From NCBI GenBank assembly GCA_020845455.1, contig JADLFO010000252.1, forward strand, positions 1 through 54,140: a stretch of DNA of 54,140 nt, given 5' to 3'. The notes under the pieces are model-generated. The model was given only the letters and a program-made list of their open reading frames with translations, made no database searches and was not told the DNA's origin. Below, piece after piece: positions 7,963-15,480 of this stretch. The stretch's first letter is position 1, and each line of letters begins with the position of its first letter. The position numbers and the translations under genes are program-made. Origin of the DNA: Caldilineaceae bacterium. GTDB lineage: Bacteria; Chloroflexota; Anaerolineae; Caldilineales; Caldilineaceae.

Positions 7963-8339
7963 TTTGTCTCCATTTCATGAAAATCGGCATATCAGCCATA
8001 GACGCCGATCAGTGCCTCCCAGCCAAGAGGCAAAGCGCGGCTGAGAGAACCCAACCTATATGCCTTGATCACAATAGCCCTGGGCAGCGCTGTCCAGGGA
8101 CACAAAAGCGGTGTAGAGTGTCAAGCAAATGCAGTGGCGCTGGCGGGAAGCGGCACGGTCTGAGGAATGACCGCTCCCAAAAAGCTTTCAAAAAGAAGGG
8201 GTTAGAGGTTGCCACCCACCGAACCTAGGATTTCAGCAATGTTGTGTGCAGCAAGGTGTGGATGATGACAATGAAGGACGTAACGGGCAACCTCCAAACT
8301 TAGTTTCGCGCATTGCGGGCTAGGCCGCACCATATACCC

Positions 8340-8359
8340 GACCAGGTATATACCTGGTC
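8340..8359. promoter_or_regulatory. perfect 20-bp palindrome, candidate operator
   Basis: GACCAGGTATATACCTGGTC is its own reverse complement. It sits 377 bp upstream of the four-gene membrane cluster and 104 bp downstream of the propeller gene stop. The length and exactness suggest a dimeric regulator site, but no regulator gene is near and no promoter was found beside it. Confidence 0.45.
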
Positions 8360-8406
8360 AGGTGGCTAGGTTTGTGGCGCGCGACGATGGCCGCGCCCAA
8401 TAGAAC

Positions 8407-8431
8407 GGGCCTCCCGCAACGCAGGAGGCCC
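8407..8431 (-). terminator. hairpin downstream of the propeller gene
   Basis: GGGCCTCC (8407-8414), 9-nt loop, GGAGGCCC (8424-8431). On the minus strand it is followed by GTTCTATT, a weak T-run, 33 bp beyond the stop codon of the gene at 8464-9678. Confidence 0.45.
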
Positions 8432-8463
8432 CTAGGCCCTATTCTGTTCGACTGCCGGCGAAC

Positions 8464-9678
8464 TTAGCGGTTGTCGTTGCGCGCTATGCTGGGGGCCAAG
8501 GTCGTGCCCGGCTCCGGGCGGCGGCTGCGCAGGTCGGTGGCGACGGCAAAGGCCAGGGCGGCCGCGGCCAGACCGGCGACGATCCACGCCAGGATGGCGC
8601 CGAAGCTCAACCCGCTCTCGGAGGCAGGCGCTACGGCGACCTCGGTGGCGACCGGCGCATTGCCCAGGGCCAACGGCGTGCGGCTCTGATTGGTCAGCGC
8701 ATAGACCGCACCCGTCATCCCAGGCACCGGCATCAGATCCGCTACGGCGACATCCATCTGACCGGCAATGGGGTGGAAGGCTTCGGCACTGTCCGTGCTC
8801 ATCGCCACGCCGGCAGGCGCTTCATGCACCTCGCTCGTGCCGTACAGATAGCTCGTGGCGATATAGACCACCTCCGGCTGCTGCGGGTCGACCGCCAGGT
8901 CGTTGACCTGGAGACGGGAACCGGGGACGAGGCCTAAGCCCTCGTTGGCGGTCATCCAGGTCTGCCCGTCCTCGCTGACCAATAGACCTCGGTCCATCGT
9001 CCCCACATACACCTTGGCCGGCTCGGTGTTGGCGATTGCCAGTGCCGTCGGCACGCTCTTGAGGTCGGTCACCGTTGTCCAAGTCATGCCGAAGTTTTCG
9101 GCGCGGTAAAGATTCCACTGGGTGCGGGCGAAGGCCATGCCCTTGCCCGTGCTGTCCGCTGCCACCTCGATCACGGGTTCTTCCAGCAGCAGTTGGCCGC
9201 CGACGATCATGCTCGAACCGACGTCGCGCAGACGGAAGACGCCCGCCGTGTCGGTGCCGACATAGACCAGGCGCTGCACGCTGTCCAGCGCGATATCAGT
9301 CACGCCGCCGATCGCTTCGCTTGTCAGCGGGATGCGGCCCCAGGAGTCACCGGCGTTGGTCGAGCGGTAGATCGCCATTTCGTTGGCCGCGCCGATGTAG
9401 ACCAGATCAGGGTTCAGGGCGTCCACCGCTACGGCGCTGACAATCACGTCGGCAGGGGTTTGCACTTGCGTCCAGTAGCCAGGGACGCCGGCAAAGAGTG
9501 CGCCGCCGTCGACGGCGTAGCTGCGCCCTTGGGCTGCCGGGCTGTAATCACGCACGTTCGCCAGTTGGGGCCGGACGACCGGCTTGGCCTCCACCCTCAG
9601 CACGTTCATCGCACCGACAAACACAGCGGCGATCAAGACCAGGCTGAGGATGAGAATGCTGATGCGGCGAGCGTTCAT
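8464..9678 (-). CDS. membrane-anchored Asp-box beta-propeller protein
   Basis: 404 residues. An N-terminal signal or anchor (residues ~5-30) and a C-terminal transmembrane helix (~355-378), followed by a basic tail, place the middle domain outside the membrane. The middle domain has BNR/Asp-box repeats (STNAGDSWGR, AENFGMTWTT, SEDGQTWMTA, a weaker STDSAEAF) alternating with VYIG/VYVGT strands, as in Ycf48-like or sortilin-type propellers. It is likely a scaffold or assembly protein; no catalytic residues are evident. The start is preceded by GGAGG. An 18-bp inverted repeat lies 64 bp upstream (9741-9760). Confidence 0.75.
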   Translation of the reverse strand: MNARRISILILSLVLIAAVFVGAMNVLRVEAKPVVRPQLANVRDYSPAAQGRSYAVDGGALFAGVPGYWTQVQTPADVIVSAVAVDALNPDLVYIGAANEMAIYRSTNAGDSWGRIPLTSEAIGGVTDIALDSVQRLVYVGTDTAGVFRLRDVGSSMIVGGQLLLEEPVIEVAADSTGKGMAFARTQWNLYRAENFGMTWTTVTDLKSVPTALAIANTEPAKVYVGTMDRGLLVSEDGQTWMTANEGLGLVPGSRLQVNDLAVDPQQPEVVYIATSYLYGTSEVHEAPAGVAMSTDSAEAFHPIAGQMDVAVADLMPVPGMTGAVYALTNQSRTPLALGNAPVATEVAVAPASESGLSFGAILAWIVAGLAAAALAFAVATDLRSRRPEPGTTLAPSIARNDNR

Positions 9679-9740
9679 TGGTGTGCCTCCCTACAGTTGA
9701 TTCAACCGGTTCTGTGTGGTATTCCGGCTATTGGCTACAG

Positions 9741-9760
9741 TCTATCAGGTTCCTGATAGA
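9741..9760. promoter_or_regulatory. inverted repeat upstream of the propeller gene
   Basis: TCTATCAGG-TT-CCTGATAGA: exact 9-bp arms around a 2-bp centre, 62 bp before the ATG of the gene at 8464-9678. The placement suits an operator in the promoter or leader of that gene. Confidence 0.4.
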
Positions 9761-10070
9761 CCTGTTTGACATTTCTGACCTAGAACTCAGACCGGATTCC
9801 TACGCTTATGTCTGAGTCTGCGCCCCAGGTGCGGGGGGCTGCGCTGCGGTTTTCATACTGCGTATTTGTAACCGCGCATGTCCTTTGCGCAGCGCGCGGG
9901 TGTTAAGTCAAGGATACGCGCGCCACTGCACATCCACAACGGCGTAAGCGCCAGTTTTGGGGCTGCCACATCCTTCGCCGCGGCCCTGTCGGATCCGCCA
10001 GGTGCATGCGGGAAATCCAGCAGCCGTGGCCGCGGGCAGCCATCCAAATGCCAGACTGAGGCGCGCTGAT

Positions 10071-10099
10071 TTGACCAAATCGCCGCTTAGGGGTACACT
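10071..10099 (+). promoter_or_regulatory. promoter of first tRNA-Ala
   Basis: -35 TTGACC (10071-10076), 17-bp spacer, -10 TACACT (10094-10099). It lies 20 bp before the mature tRNA 5' end. Confidence 0.65.
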
Positions 10100-10118
10100 A
10101 CGGCTCTGTGAGTCGAGC

Positions 10119-10191
<73 letters not shown>

Positions 10192-10238
10192 CCTCACCTG
10201 ACCCAATCCAATGCCAAGCAGCTAGAACTTGGCCGGAT

Positions 10239-10267
10239 TTGACGAGGGCAGGCGAAACCAATAGAAT
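10239..10267 (+). promoter_or_regulatory. promoter of second tRNA-Ala
   Basis: -35 TTGACG (10239-10244), 17-bp spacer, -10 TAGAAT (10262-10267). The -10 ends 11 bp before the tRNA. It lies between the two tRNA genes, so each has its own promoter. Confidence 0.6.
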
Positions 10268-10278
10268 AGCGATTGCTC

Positions 10279-10351
<73 letters not shown>

Positions 10352-10357
10352 CTCGGA

Positions 10358-10386
10358 AACCCTTCCGTCTTCGGAAGGGTTTTTTG
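10358..10386 (+). terminator. intrinsic terminator of the tRNA unit
   Basis: AACCCTTCCG, loop TCTT, CGGAAGGGTT, then TTTT. It starts 6 nt after the second tRNA. Textbook form. Confidence 0.9.
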
Positions 10387-10432
10387 TGTCTAGCGAGTTT
10401 ATATCTATCGGGCGGGCATTGCCCAGACCGGT

Positions 10433-10461
10433 TTGCCGCTGCAACGGCAAACGCGGATAAT
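10433..10461 (+). promoter_or_regulatory. rph: promoter of rph with inverted repeat over the -35
   Basis: -35 TTGCCG (10433-10438), 17-bp spacer, -10 GATAAT (10456-10461). An inverted repeat TTTGCCG (10432-10438) / CGGCAAA (10445-10451) covers the -35, which could be an operator. Confidence 0.5.
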
Positions 10462-10528
10462 GGCGATCATGCAGCGCCGCCCATCTGCGCGGCGCGGTCG
10501 CCGACTCCACACCCAGAAAGGATGCGTC

Positions 10529-11254
10529 GTGCCCTCTCCAGAACGCGCGCTCGACGAACTGCGCCCGCTCCGTTTTGAATTGGACTATGTGATCTACCCC
10601 GAAGGCTCGGTTTTCGTCTGCATGGGGAATACCAAGGTGCTGTGCAACGCCACCGTCGAGGAGAATTTGCCGCGCTGGCTCAAGTATAGCAAAGATCGCC
10701 ACGGCTGGATCACGGCGGAATATGCCATGCTGCCGCGCAGCACCCAGCAGCGCAGCCAGCGTGAAACACTGACCCCCAAAGGGCGTACGCAGGAGATCAC
10801 GCGGCTGATCGGGCGCAGCCTGCGCGCTGCTGCCGACCTGAACAAGCTGGGCGAACGGCAGATCATCGTCGACTGTGATGTGATCCAGGCCGACGGCGGC
10901 ACGCGTACCGCCTCGATCACCGGCGGCTATGTGGCCTTGGCCTTGGCGATCCTGCGTCTGGAGAAGCGGCGCGTGATCGAACCGGGCGCGCTCAAACAAG
11001 GTGTGGCCGCGGTGAGCGTGGGGCTGCTCAACGGCAAAGCCGTGCTCGACCTCGACTATGAGATGGACCTGGCCGCCGACGTGGACATGAACGTCGTCAT
11101 GACCGCAGATGGCCGTTTTGTCGAAGTCCAGGGCACGGCGGAAGGCCAGCCCTTTAGCCGCGGCGCGCTCAACGCCATGCTGCTCTTGGCGGAGATGGGC
11201 ATCGGCCAACTGCTCAAAGCGCAGACTGACATCTTGGCTGCGGCGCAGATCTAA
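10529..11254 (+). CDS. rph: ribonuclease PH
   Basis: Phosphorolytic 3'-to-5' exoribonuclease that trims tRNA precursors, fitting its position just after two tRNA genes that lack encoded CCA. The 241 residues match the family length. Signatures are [13 protein letters not shown] [11 protein letters not shown] at the N-terminus, [40 protein letters not shown], and the phosphate-site region [23 protein letters not shown]. The GTG at 10529 was chosen because AAAGGA precedes it by 6 nt and this gives the usual N-terminus. It converges with the HhH gene, 3 bp apart. Confidence 0.93.
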   Translation: MPSPERALDELRPLRFELDYVIYPEGSVFVCMGNTKVLCNATVEENLPRWLKYSKDRHGWITAEYAMLPRSTQQRSQRETLTPKGRTQEITRLIGRSLRAAADLNKLGERQIIVDCDVIQADGGTRTASITGGYVALALAILRLEKRRVIEPGALKQGVAAVSVGLLNGKAVLDLDYEMDLAADVDMNVVMTADGRFVEVQGTAEGQPFSRGALNAMLLLAEMGIGQLLKAQTDILAAAQI

Positions 11255-11257
11255 GAT

Positions 11258-12238
11258 CTAGCCCGGTTCGGCTTTCGGCTCGGCGCCCAGTTCGCCTTTG
11301 GCGGCATAGTAGGCCCGGCTCTCCTGTTCGCGCCCCCGCACGACCCGTTTGCCCTGCAGCGCGCCAAAGCGCGAGGTGATCACCGTCCACTGGCCGTCGC
11401 CTTGTGGGTCGTCGCGGTAGATCACGACCCAATCGTCGGTCGTGCCCAGTTCGTGGGCACGGGCTGTGTTGGAATAGAGCGCCGTATATTGGGCGTTGCC
11501 GCGTGTGGTATGCAGGACAGGCAGCCACGCCTGCCTGGTGGGGTTGAAGCGCCGTGGGGCGATGCGTGGCAGACGGTCAGCAGCCGCCTTCTGGCGATAC
11601 TCTGCGTCCACGTCGAGCAGGTCTGCCACCGGAGGCGGCGTCCCTCGCACCGGTTGGGGTGCGCGGCGCTGTCGCGGTCGCCCGCTGCGCAGCCGCCCGT
11701 CCAACGTCTCACGCACGGCGCGCACGCGCTTGGGGCCAAACCCCGGCACCTGCGCCAGCCGCCCGTCATAGGCCGCGGCGTGCAGGTCGGCCAGGCTTTC
11801 GATCCCCAGCGTTTCATAGACGCGCTCTGCCAAGTCCGGCCCGATGCCAGGGACACTGGTGAAGACCTGGGCCGGAGGAATATCGCCCTGGAGCCGCGAC
11901 AGAAGCGACAAGGTGTTCGACTGTACCAACTGCTCAATCGCCCGTGACAGCGAGCGGCCAATGTCCGGCAACGCTTCCAGCCCATCGGTTCCCTTCTCGG
12001 CCAACAATTTAGCTGCGGGCTGGTCCAGGCTGCGGATACGTGCTGCGCCGTTGCGATAGGCGCGCACGCGAAAGGGGTTGGCATCCTGGGTCTCCAGCAG
12101 GTCGGCGATCTTCTCAAAACGATCTGCGATCTCGGCGTTGGTGATCGGGGCCGGCGCACCGTCTGTCTTTTGTGTGCTCTTGGATGGCGCGCTCTTGGAC
12201 GACCCGTTCTTGGACGGCGTGTCGGATGACTTAGCCAT
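11258..12238 (-). CDS. helix-hairpin-helix DNA-binding protein, PolX N-domain-like
   Basis: 326 residues. After a Ser/Lys-rich, probably disordered tail (1-30), residues ~33-110 resemble the 8-kDa and HhH part of family X DNA polymerases (NAEIADRFEKIADLLE, NPFRVRAYRNGAARIRSL, LPDIGRSLSRAIEQLV). Two further HhH motifs follow (VPGIGPDLAERVYETLG ~130, VPGFGPKRVRAVRETL ~165). The polymerase palm with its catalytic aspartates is absent. The C-terminal ~110 residues (FNPTRQAWLPVLHTTRG..., SNTARAHELGTTDDWVVIY) form a separate conserved domain seen in other bacterial HhH proteins. Probable non-enzymatic role in DNA binding or repair. AAGGAG precedes the start. Confidence 0.75.
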   Translation of the reverse strand: MAKSSDTPSKNGSSKSAPSKSTQKTDGAPAPITNAEIADRFEKIADLLETQDANPFRVRAYRNGAARIRSLDQPAAKLLAEKGTDGLEALPDIGRSLSRAIEQLVQSNTLSLLSRLQGDIPPAQVFTSVPGIGPDLAERVYETLGIESLADLHAAAYDGRLAQVPGFGPKRVRAVRETLDGRLRSGRPRQRRAPQPVRGTPPPVADLLDVDAEYRQKAAADRLPRIAPRRFNPTRQAWLPVLHTTRGNAQYTALYSNTARAHELGTTDDWVVIYRDDPQGDGQWTVITSRFGALQGKRVVRGREQESRAYYAAKGELGAEPKAEPG

Positions 12239-12279
12239 GAGGATTCTCCTTCTCCGCGCAATAACACTTGCCTATCTCC

Positions 12280-12285
12280 ATTATA
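12280..12285 (-). promoter_or_regulatory. -10 box of the HhH gene
   Basis: On the minus strand a perfect TATAAT lies 41 bp before the ATG. No matching -35 is seen at 16-18 bp, only CTTACA at 20 bp. Confidence 0.35.
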
Positions 12286-12343
12286 CGCTGTTTTTGCGGG
12301 GGGGAGTGTAAGATTTCGGGGTTGTGCAGTCTGGATGTCTAGC

Positions 12344-13375
12344 CTAGACGCTGCGCGGCAGGCGGCGTCCATGGCAGGCGGCAAAGCGGCGGCCCGACCC
12401 GCAGGGGCAGGGCCGGTCGGGCGCGACCTGGCTGTAGGGCGCATCGAATGAGGGCAGGGAGTCGAAATAGCCCGCGGGCGGGGCCGCGTCGAACAGCGGC
12501 GCGACGCCCCCGCGCGGCACGGGCGCCAGCACCGCGGCCAGCGCCGCCAAGCGATAGGGGAGATGGCGGCCCGTCTCGACTGCCGCAGCGCGTGCCGCCA
12601 ACTCGTCATGGCTCAAATCGCCATGCGCCGACGCCAGCGCCACCAGATTTTCGTCGCCGTCCACAGGTCTGGATGTAAACAGCCGGACGGTGGGGAAGAC
12701 CGCGGCCAGGCTGTGCAGCTTGCGCTCCACAAAGGGATCGTTGGCCAGCAGGTTCATGGCCAGCGCGCCGCCCTCGGCGAGATGCTCGCGGCAGAGCGAG
12801 AAGAACTCGACCGTCGCCATGCGATAGGGCGAGTAGCCGTTATCCAAAAAGACGTCGAGCAAGATCAGGTCATAGCGCCGGGTGCGCCGCGCCAGATATT
12901 CGCGGCCGTCCTCGACGGCGATATGCAAACGCCCGCCGCGCGGCAGCCCAAAGTAGCAGTGCGCGATCTCGACGATCTCCGGCTCGATCTCGGCGCAGTA
13001 GAGTTCGGCTTCTGGGAAGAAGTGGTGCAGCGCCAGCGCCACGCGCCCGCCGCCCACGCCCGCCATATAGACGGCGCGCGGCTCCGGCTGCCAGGCCAGC
13101 GTCAACAGCATGGCCTGCGTATAGGCCTCCTGCAGCGCCAGCGGGTCGTCTAGGTCAATCTCCGACTGGATTACGCCGGTGTCGGCGTTGTTTTGCTCCA
13201 CCAGCCAGAAACGCACCATGCTTTCCTCTTTGGTCAACACATGAAAATGGATGCCCACCGGCTCCATGTGCAGCGTGCCGTCTTCCATCGCGCGGATGGG
13301 TCGCAGCCGCGCCAGCAGCGCAGCGTAACGGCTGTCTTCGTCGGTGGCCAACGGGCCGGCAGTGTGGATCACCAA
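12344..13375 (-). CDS. aminopropyltransferase-like methyltransferase-fold protein with SEC-C tail
   Basis: 343 residues. The central domain has the Rossmann-type motif of spermidine synthase-like proteins: AGVGGGRVALALHHFFP (nucleoside site, ~110-125), CAEIEPEIVEIA, an acidic EDGREY, and YDLILLDVF. The C-terminus ends in a SEC-C zinc motif (PCPCGSGRRFAACHG, ~325-340), known from SecA and other proteins that contact ribosomes or partners. Real polyamine synthase activity is uncertain because the gatekeeper residues cannot be checked by eye. The GTG start at 13375 overlaps a 17-bp palindrome. The deacetylase-like gene lies 58 bp upstream on the same strand, so they are probably cotranscribed. 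An internal Met30 is an alternative start. Confidence 0.7.
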   Translation of the reverse strand: MVIHTAGPLATDEDSRYAALLARLRPIRAMEDGTLHMEPVGIHFHVLTKEESMVRFWLVEQNNADTGVIQSEIDLDDPLALQEAYTQAMLLTLAWQPEPRAVYMAGVGGGRVALALHHFFPEAELYCAEIEPEIVEIAHCYFGLPRGGRLHIAVEDGREYLARRTRRYDLILLDVFLDNGYSPYRMATVEFFSLCREHLAEGGALAMNLLANDPFVERKLHSLAAVFPTVRLFTSRPVDGDENLVALASAHGDLSHDELAARAAAVETGRHLPYRLAALAAVLAPVPRGGVAPLFDAAPPAGYFDSLPSFDAPYSQVAPDRPCPCGSGRRFAACHGRRLPRSV

Positions 13376-13390
13376 GGAACGGCGTTCCTT
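13374..13390. promoter_or_regulatory. 17-bp palindrome overlapping a start codon
   Basis: AAGGAACG-G-CGTTCCTT. On the minus strand it contains the AAGGAA that could act as ribosome-binding site and runs into the GTG start of the gene at 12344-13375. Folding would hide the initiation site. Confidence 0.35.
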
Positions 13391-13433
13391 TCAAGCTTAC
13401 GCGCAGTTCAAGTCACATGAAGCGGAAGCCTAG

Positions 13434-14351
13434 TTACATGCGATAGGCATAGAAGACCTCGCCCGCGGCCCGGTGCAGCAGGCAGTGCCGCCGCGCCAGC
13501 CGGTCGACATCGGCGGCATAGCCGCCGCCGATCACTCCCACCGTGGGAATGCCGCGGCAGGCGCACTGCTCCAGCACAGTGCGGTCGCGGCTGTATAGGC
13601 CGGCGTCGGTCAGCGCCAGCTTGCCCAGCCGATCCTCCACATGCGGGTCCACGCCTGCATCGTAGAGCACCAGGTCGGGCCGCACCTGGTCAAGCAAGCC
13701 TGGCAAGGTGTCCGCCAAAAGCCGCAGATAGGCCGCGTCCTGCATGCCCGCGGGCAGGTCGATATCCAGGTCGCCGGTCTGCTTGTGAAAGGGGAAATTG
13801 TCGCCGCAGTGCATCGAAAAGGTGAAGACCGAGGGGTCACCCTGAAAGAGGGCGGCGGTGCCGTCGCCTTGGTGAACGTCGAGGTCGACCACCAGCACTT
13901 GGCGCACCCCGCGCGTGCGCTGTGCCCAGCGCGCCGCCACGGCCAGATCGTTGAAGATGCAGTAGCCGGAGCCATAGCCCGCAAAGGCGTGATGCGTGCC
14001 GCCCGCTGTGTTACAGGCCATGCCGTAGCGCAACGCCAAGTCGGTCGCCAAGAGCGTGCCGCCTAGCGCCGTACAGGTGCGCTGCACCAACGCCGCGCTC
14101 CAGGGGAAGCCGATGCGGCGCATGGCGCGCGCGTCGATCGTACCCGTCAGATAGGACTCGACATAATCGGAGTCGTGCGCCAGTTCGAGCGTTTCGCGCG
14201 CGGCGGCGTGCGGAATGTGGAACTGGTCGAGCGTGGCGATGCCGTCACGGATCAAGTGCTGATAGACCCTGCCAAACTTGGGCATAGGGAAGCGGTGATC
14301 CGGCGGCAGCGGCGTGACGTAGTCGGGATGGTGAATCAGCGGTAGTGCCAT
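13434..14351 (-). CDS. histone deacetylase-superfamily hydrolase
   Basis: Zinc-dependent amidohydrolase of the arginase/deacetylase fold, 305 residues. In bacteria these act on acetylpolyamines, acetoin-related or lysine-acetyl substrates. Family marks are AGGTHHA (His120-His121, the charge-relay pair), VVDLDVHQGDGTA with metal ligands Asp158 and His160, and LVLYDAGVDPHVEDRLG carrying the third ligand. A polyamine link is hinted by the downstream aminopropyltransferase-like gene, but that is inference. ATG 14351 was chosen because a promoter TTGGCA-N17-TATATT ends 7 nt before it, implying a leaderless mRNA. No Shine-Dalgarno sequence is present. Confidence 0.85.
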   Translation of the reverse strand: MALPLIHHPDYVTPLPPDHRFPMPKFGRVYQHLIRDGIATLDQFHIPHAAARETLELAHDSDYVESYLTGTIDARAMRRIGFPWSAALVQRTCTALGGTLLATDLALRYGMACNTAGGTHHAFAGYGSGYCIFNDLAVAARWAQRTRGVRQVLVVDLDVHQGDGTAALFQGDPSVFTFSMHCGDNFPFHKQTGDLDIDLPAGMQDAAYLRLLADTLPGLLDQVRPDLVLYDAGVDPHVEDRLGKLALTDAGLYSRDRTVLEQCACRGIPTVGVIGGGYAADVDRLARRHCLLHRAAGEVFYAYRM

Positions 14352-14358
14352 GGATGTC

Positions 14359-14387
14359 AATATACTCGCAGCCCTCTTTCCTGCCAA
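14359..14387 (-). promoter_or_regulatory. promoter of the deacetylase gene, leaderless
   Basis: On the minus strand -35 TTGGCA (14387-14382), 17-bp spacer, -10 TATATT (14364-14359). Only 7 nt separate the -10 from the ATG, so transcription should start at or beside the initiation codon. Confidence 0.6.
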
Positions 14388-14571
14388 GCGGGGCGCGTGC
14401 CTATCAGAGCTTTGCCGGAGCCGCGTTTTTCCCAGCCGAGGGCGATGGTCAGCCTGAGCCGTCTGCGTTTCGCGGTGAACGTTCGCCGGAACCGGCGAAG
14501 GGTCTCTCTAGACAGCGCGGGAGGCCCAGAGAGATTCCTCGACAGGAGTCTCGGAATGACAAAACGACCGG

Positions 14572-14600
14572 TTGCATCTGCTGCTGCCTCGCTCTACAAT
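14572..14600 (+). promoter_or_regulatory. promoter of the SDR-amidase operon
   Basis: -35 TTGCAT (14572-14577), 17-bp spacer, -10 TACAAT (14595-14600). The expected start site falls at about 14607, inside the first operator-like repeat. Confidence 0.6.
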
Positions 14601-14605
14601 ACCCT

Positions 14606-14633
14606 CGACAGTATACTAGCGACAGTATACTAG
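14606..14633. promoter_or_regulatory. twin 14-bp repeats with GTATAC core, candidate operators
   Basis: Two exact tandem copies of CGACAGTATACTAG (14606-14619, 14620-14633), each containing the palindrome AGTATACT. GTATAC is the core of many GntR/FadR-subfamily operators. The position over and just after the start site fits repression. Confidence 0.5.
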
Positions 14634-14671
14634 GCAGCGCAGCCCATCCCCGCACAACAAGGAGCAACCGC

Positions 14672-15457
14672 ATGACCTCAGCCTGGCACACCCTGTTTGA
14701 TCTGTCCGGCCGTCACGCCCTGGTTGTGGGCGCGGGCAGCGGCATCGGCCAAGCCGCCGCCCATGGTCTTGCCGCCTTTGGCGCGCAGGTGACCTGCGCC
14801 GACTTGGACGCGGCGCATGCCGCCGCCACCGCCGACTCGATCCAGGCCGAAGGCGGGCAGGCCACCGCGGCCCAAATCGACATGCGCCAGCGCAGCAGCG
14901 TGCAGCAGGTCGTCGCCGGCCTGCCCGCGGTGGATATTCTCGTGTGTACGCCCAGCATCAATGTACGCAAACCTATGTTAGCGCTCAGCGACGACGAATT
15001 TGCGCGCATTGTCGACCTGAACCTGCATGGCACGTTTATCGTTCTGCAGGAGACGGGGCGGCGCATGGCGAGCCAGGGCCGCGGCAGCATCATCGTCTTT
15101 TCCAGCATCCGCGCCCAAGTCATCGAACCGGGCCAAAGCGTCTATGCCGCCACCAAGGCGGGGGTTGTGCAGCTTGTGCGCACGCTGGCCGCCGAGCTTG
15201 GCCCGCAGGGGGTGCGCGCCAATGCCATCGCACCGGGCATCGTCGAGACGCCGCTGACGGCGCAGATCAAAAACAATCCGGCCTGGTATCAAGCCTATGC
15301 CGACAAGAGCATCCTCAAGCATTGGGCGCAGGCGCAGGACCTGGTCGGCGCGGTCGTCTATCTGGCCTCGGATGCCGCCGCCTATGTGACCGGCTCGCTC
15401 CTGTTTGTGGACGGCGGCTGGACCGCGGCGGACGGCCGCTTCACCCCGCCGCTGTAG
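14672..15457 (+). CDS. short-chain dehydrogenase/reductase
   Basis: NAD(P)-dependent oxidoreductase of 261 residues, the classical SDR length. Cofactor motif GAGSGIG (~residues 15-21), DLDAA at the end of strand 2 (suggesting NAD preference), active-site Tyr-Lys in YAATKAG, and a C-terminal YVTGSLLFVDGGW typical of the family. Substrate unknown. AAGGAG lies 7 nt before the ATG. It is the first gene of an operon with an amidase (23 bp gap) under the GTATAC-flanked promoter, so a catabolic role on an induced amide or alcohol substrate is plausible. Confidence 0.88.
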   Translation: MTSAWHTLFDLSGRHALVVGAGSGIGQAAAHGLAAFGAQVTCADLDAAHAAATADSIQAEGGQATAAQIDMRQRSSVQQVVAGLPAVDILVCTPSINVRKPMLALSDDEFARIVDLNLHGTFIVLQETGRRMASQGRGSIIVFSSIRAQVIEPGQSVYAATKAGVVQLVRTLAAELGPQGVRANAIAPGIVETPLTAQIKNNPAWYQAYADKSILKHWAQAQDLVGAVVYLASDAAAYVTGSLLFVDGGWTAADGRFTPPL

Positions 15458-15480
15458 CATCAGCATCGAAAGGCAAGCGC

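Larger units (their letters stand above)
7963..8463. other. intergenic region with a 20-bp palindrome and a hairpin
   Basis: 500 bp between two leftward genes with no supported gene. It carries a perfect palindrome at 8340-8359 and a GC-rich hairpin at 8407-8431 just after the propeller gene. The rest shows nothing recognisable. Confidence 0.55.
9679..10118. other. intergenic region before the tRNA genes
   Basis: 440 bp with no supported gene. It holds a candidate operator (9741-9760) for the leftward propeller gene and the promoter of the first tRNA (10071-10099). Confidence 0.55.
14388..14671. other. intergenic region with dispersed-repeat-like sequence and a regulated promoter
   Basis: No gene is supported. 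At 14446-14561 there are two inverted, degenerate copies resembling the widespread bacterial repeat that reads roughly GTCATTCTGAGCGAAG(C)GAAGAATCTC: GTCAGCCTGAGC...GCGAAGGGTCTCT, and on the other strand TGTCATTCCGAGA...GAGGAATCTCTCT. The promoter and operators of the SDR-amidase operon follow. Confidence 0.5.

Noticed and set aside
14944..15480. Upstream in-frame extension of the amidase through the SDR gene
   Set aside because: The extension overlaps the SDR in another frame and translates to Arg/His/Ala-rich noise; ATG 15481 with a ribosome-binding site is the natural start.
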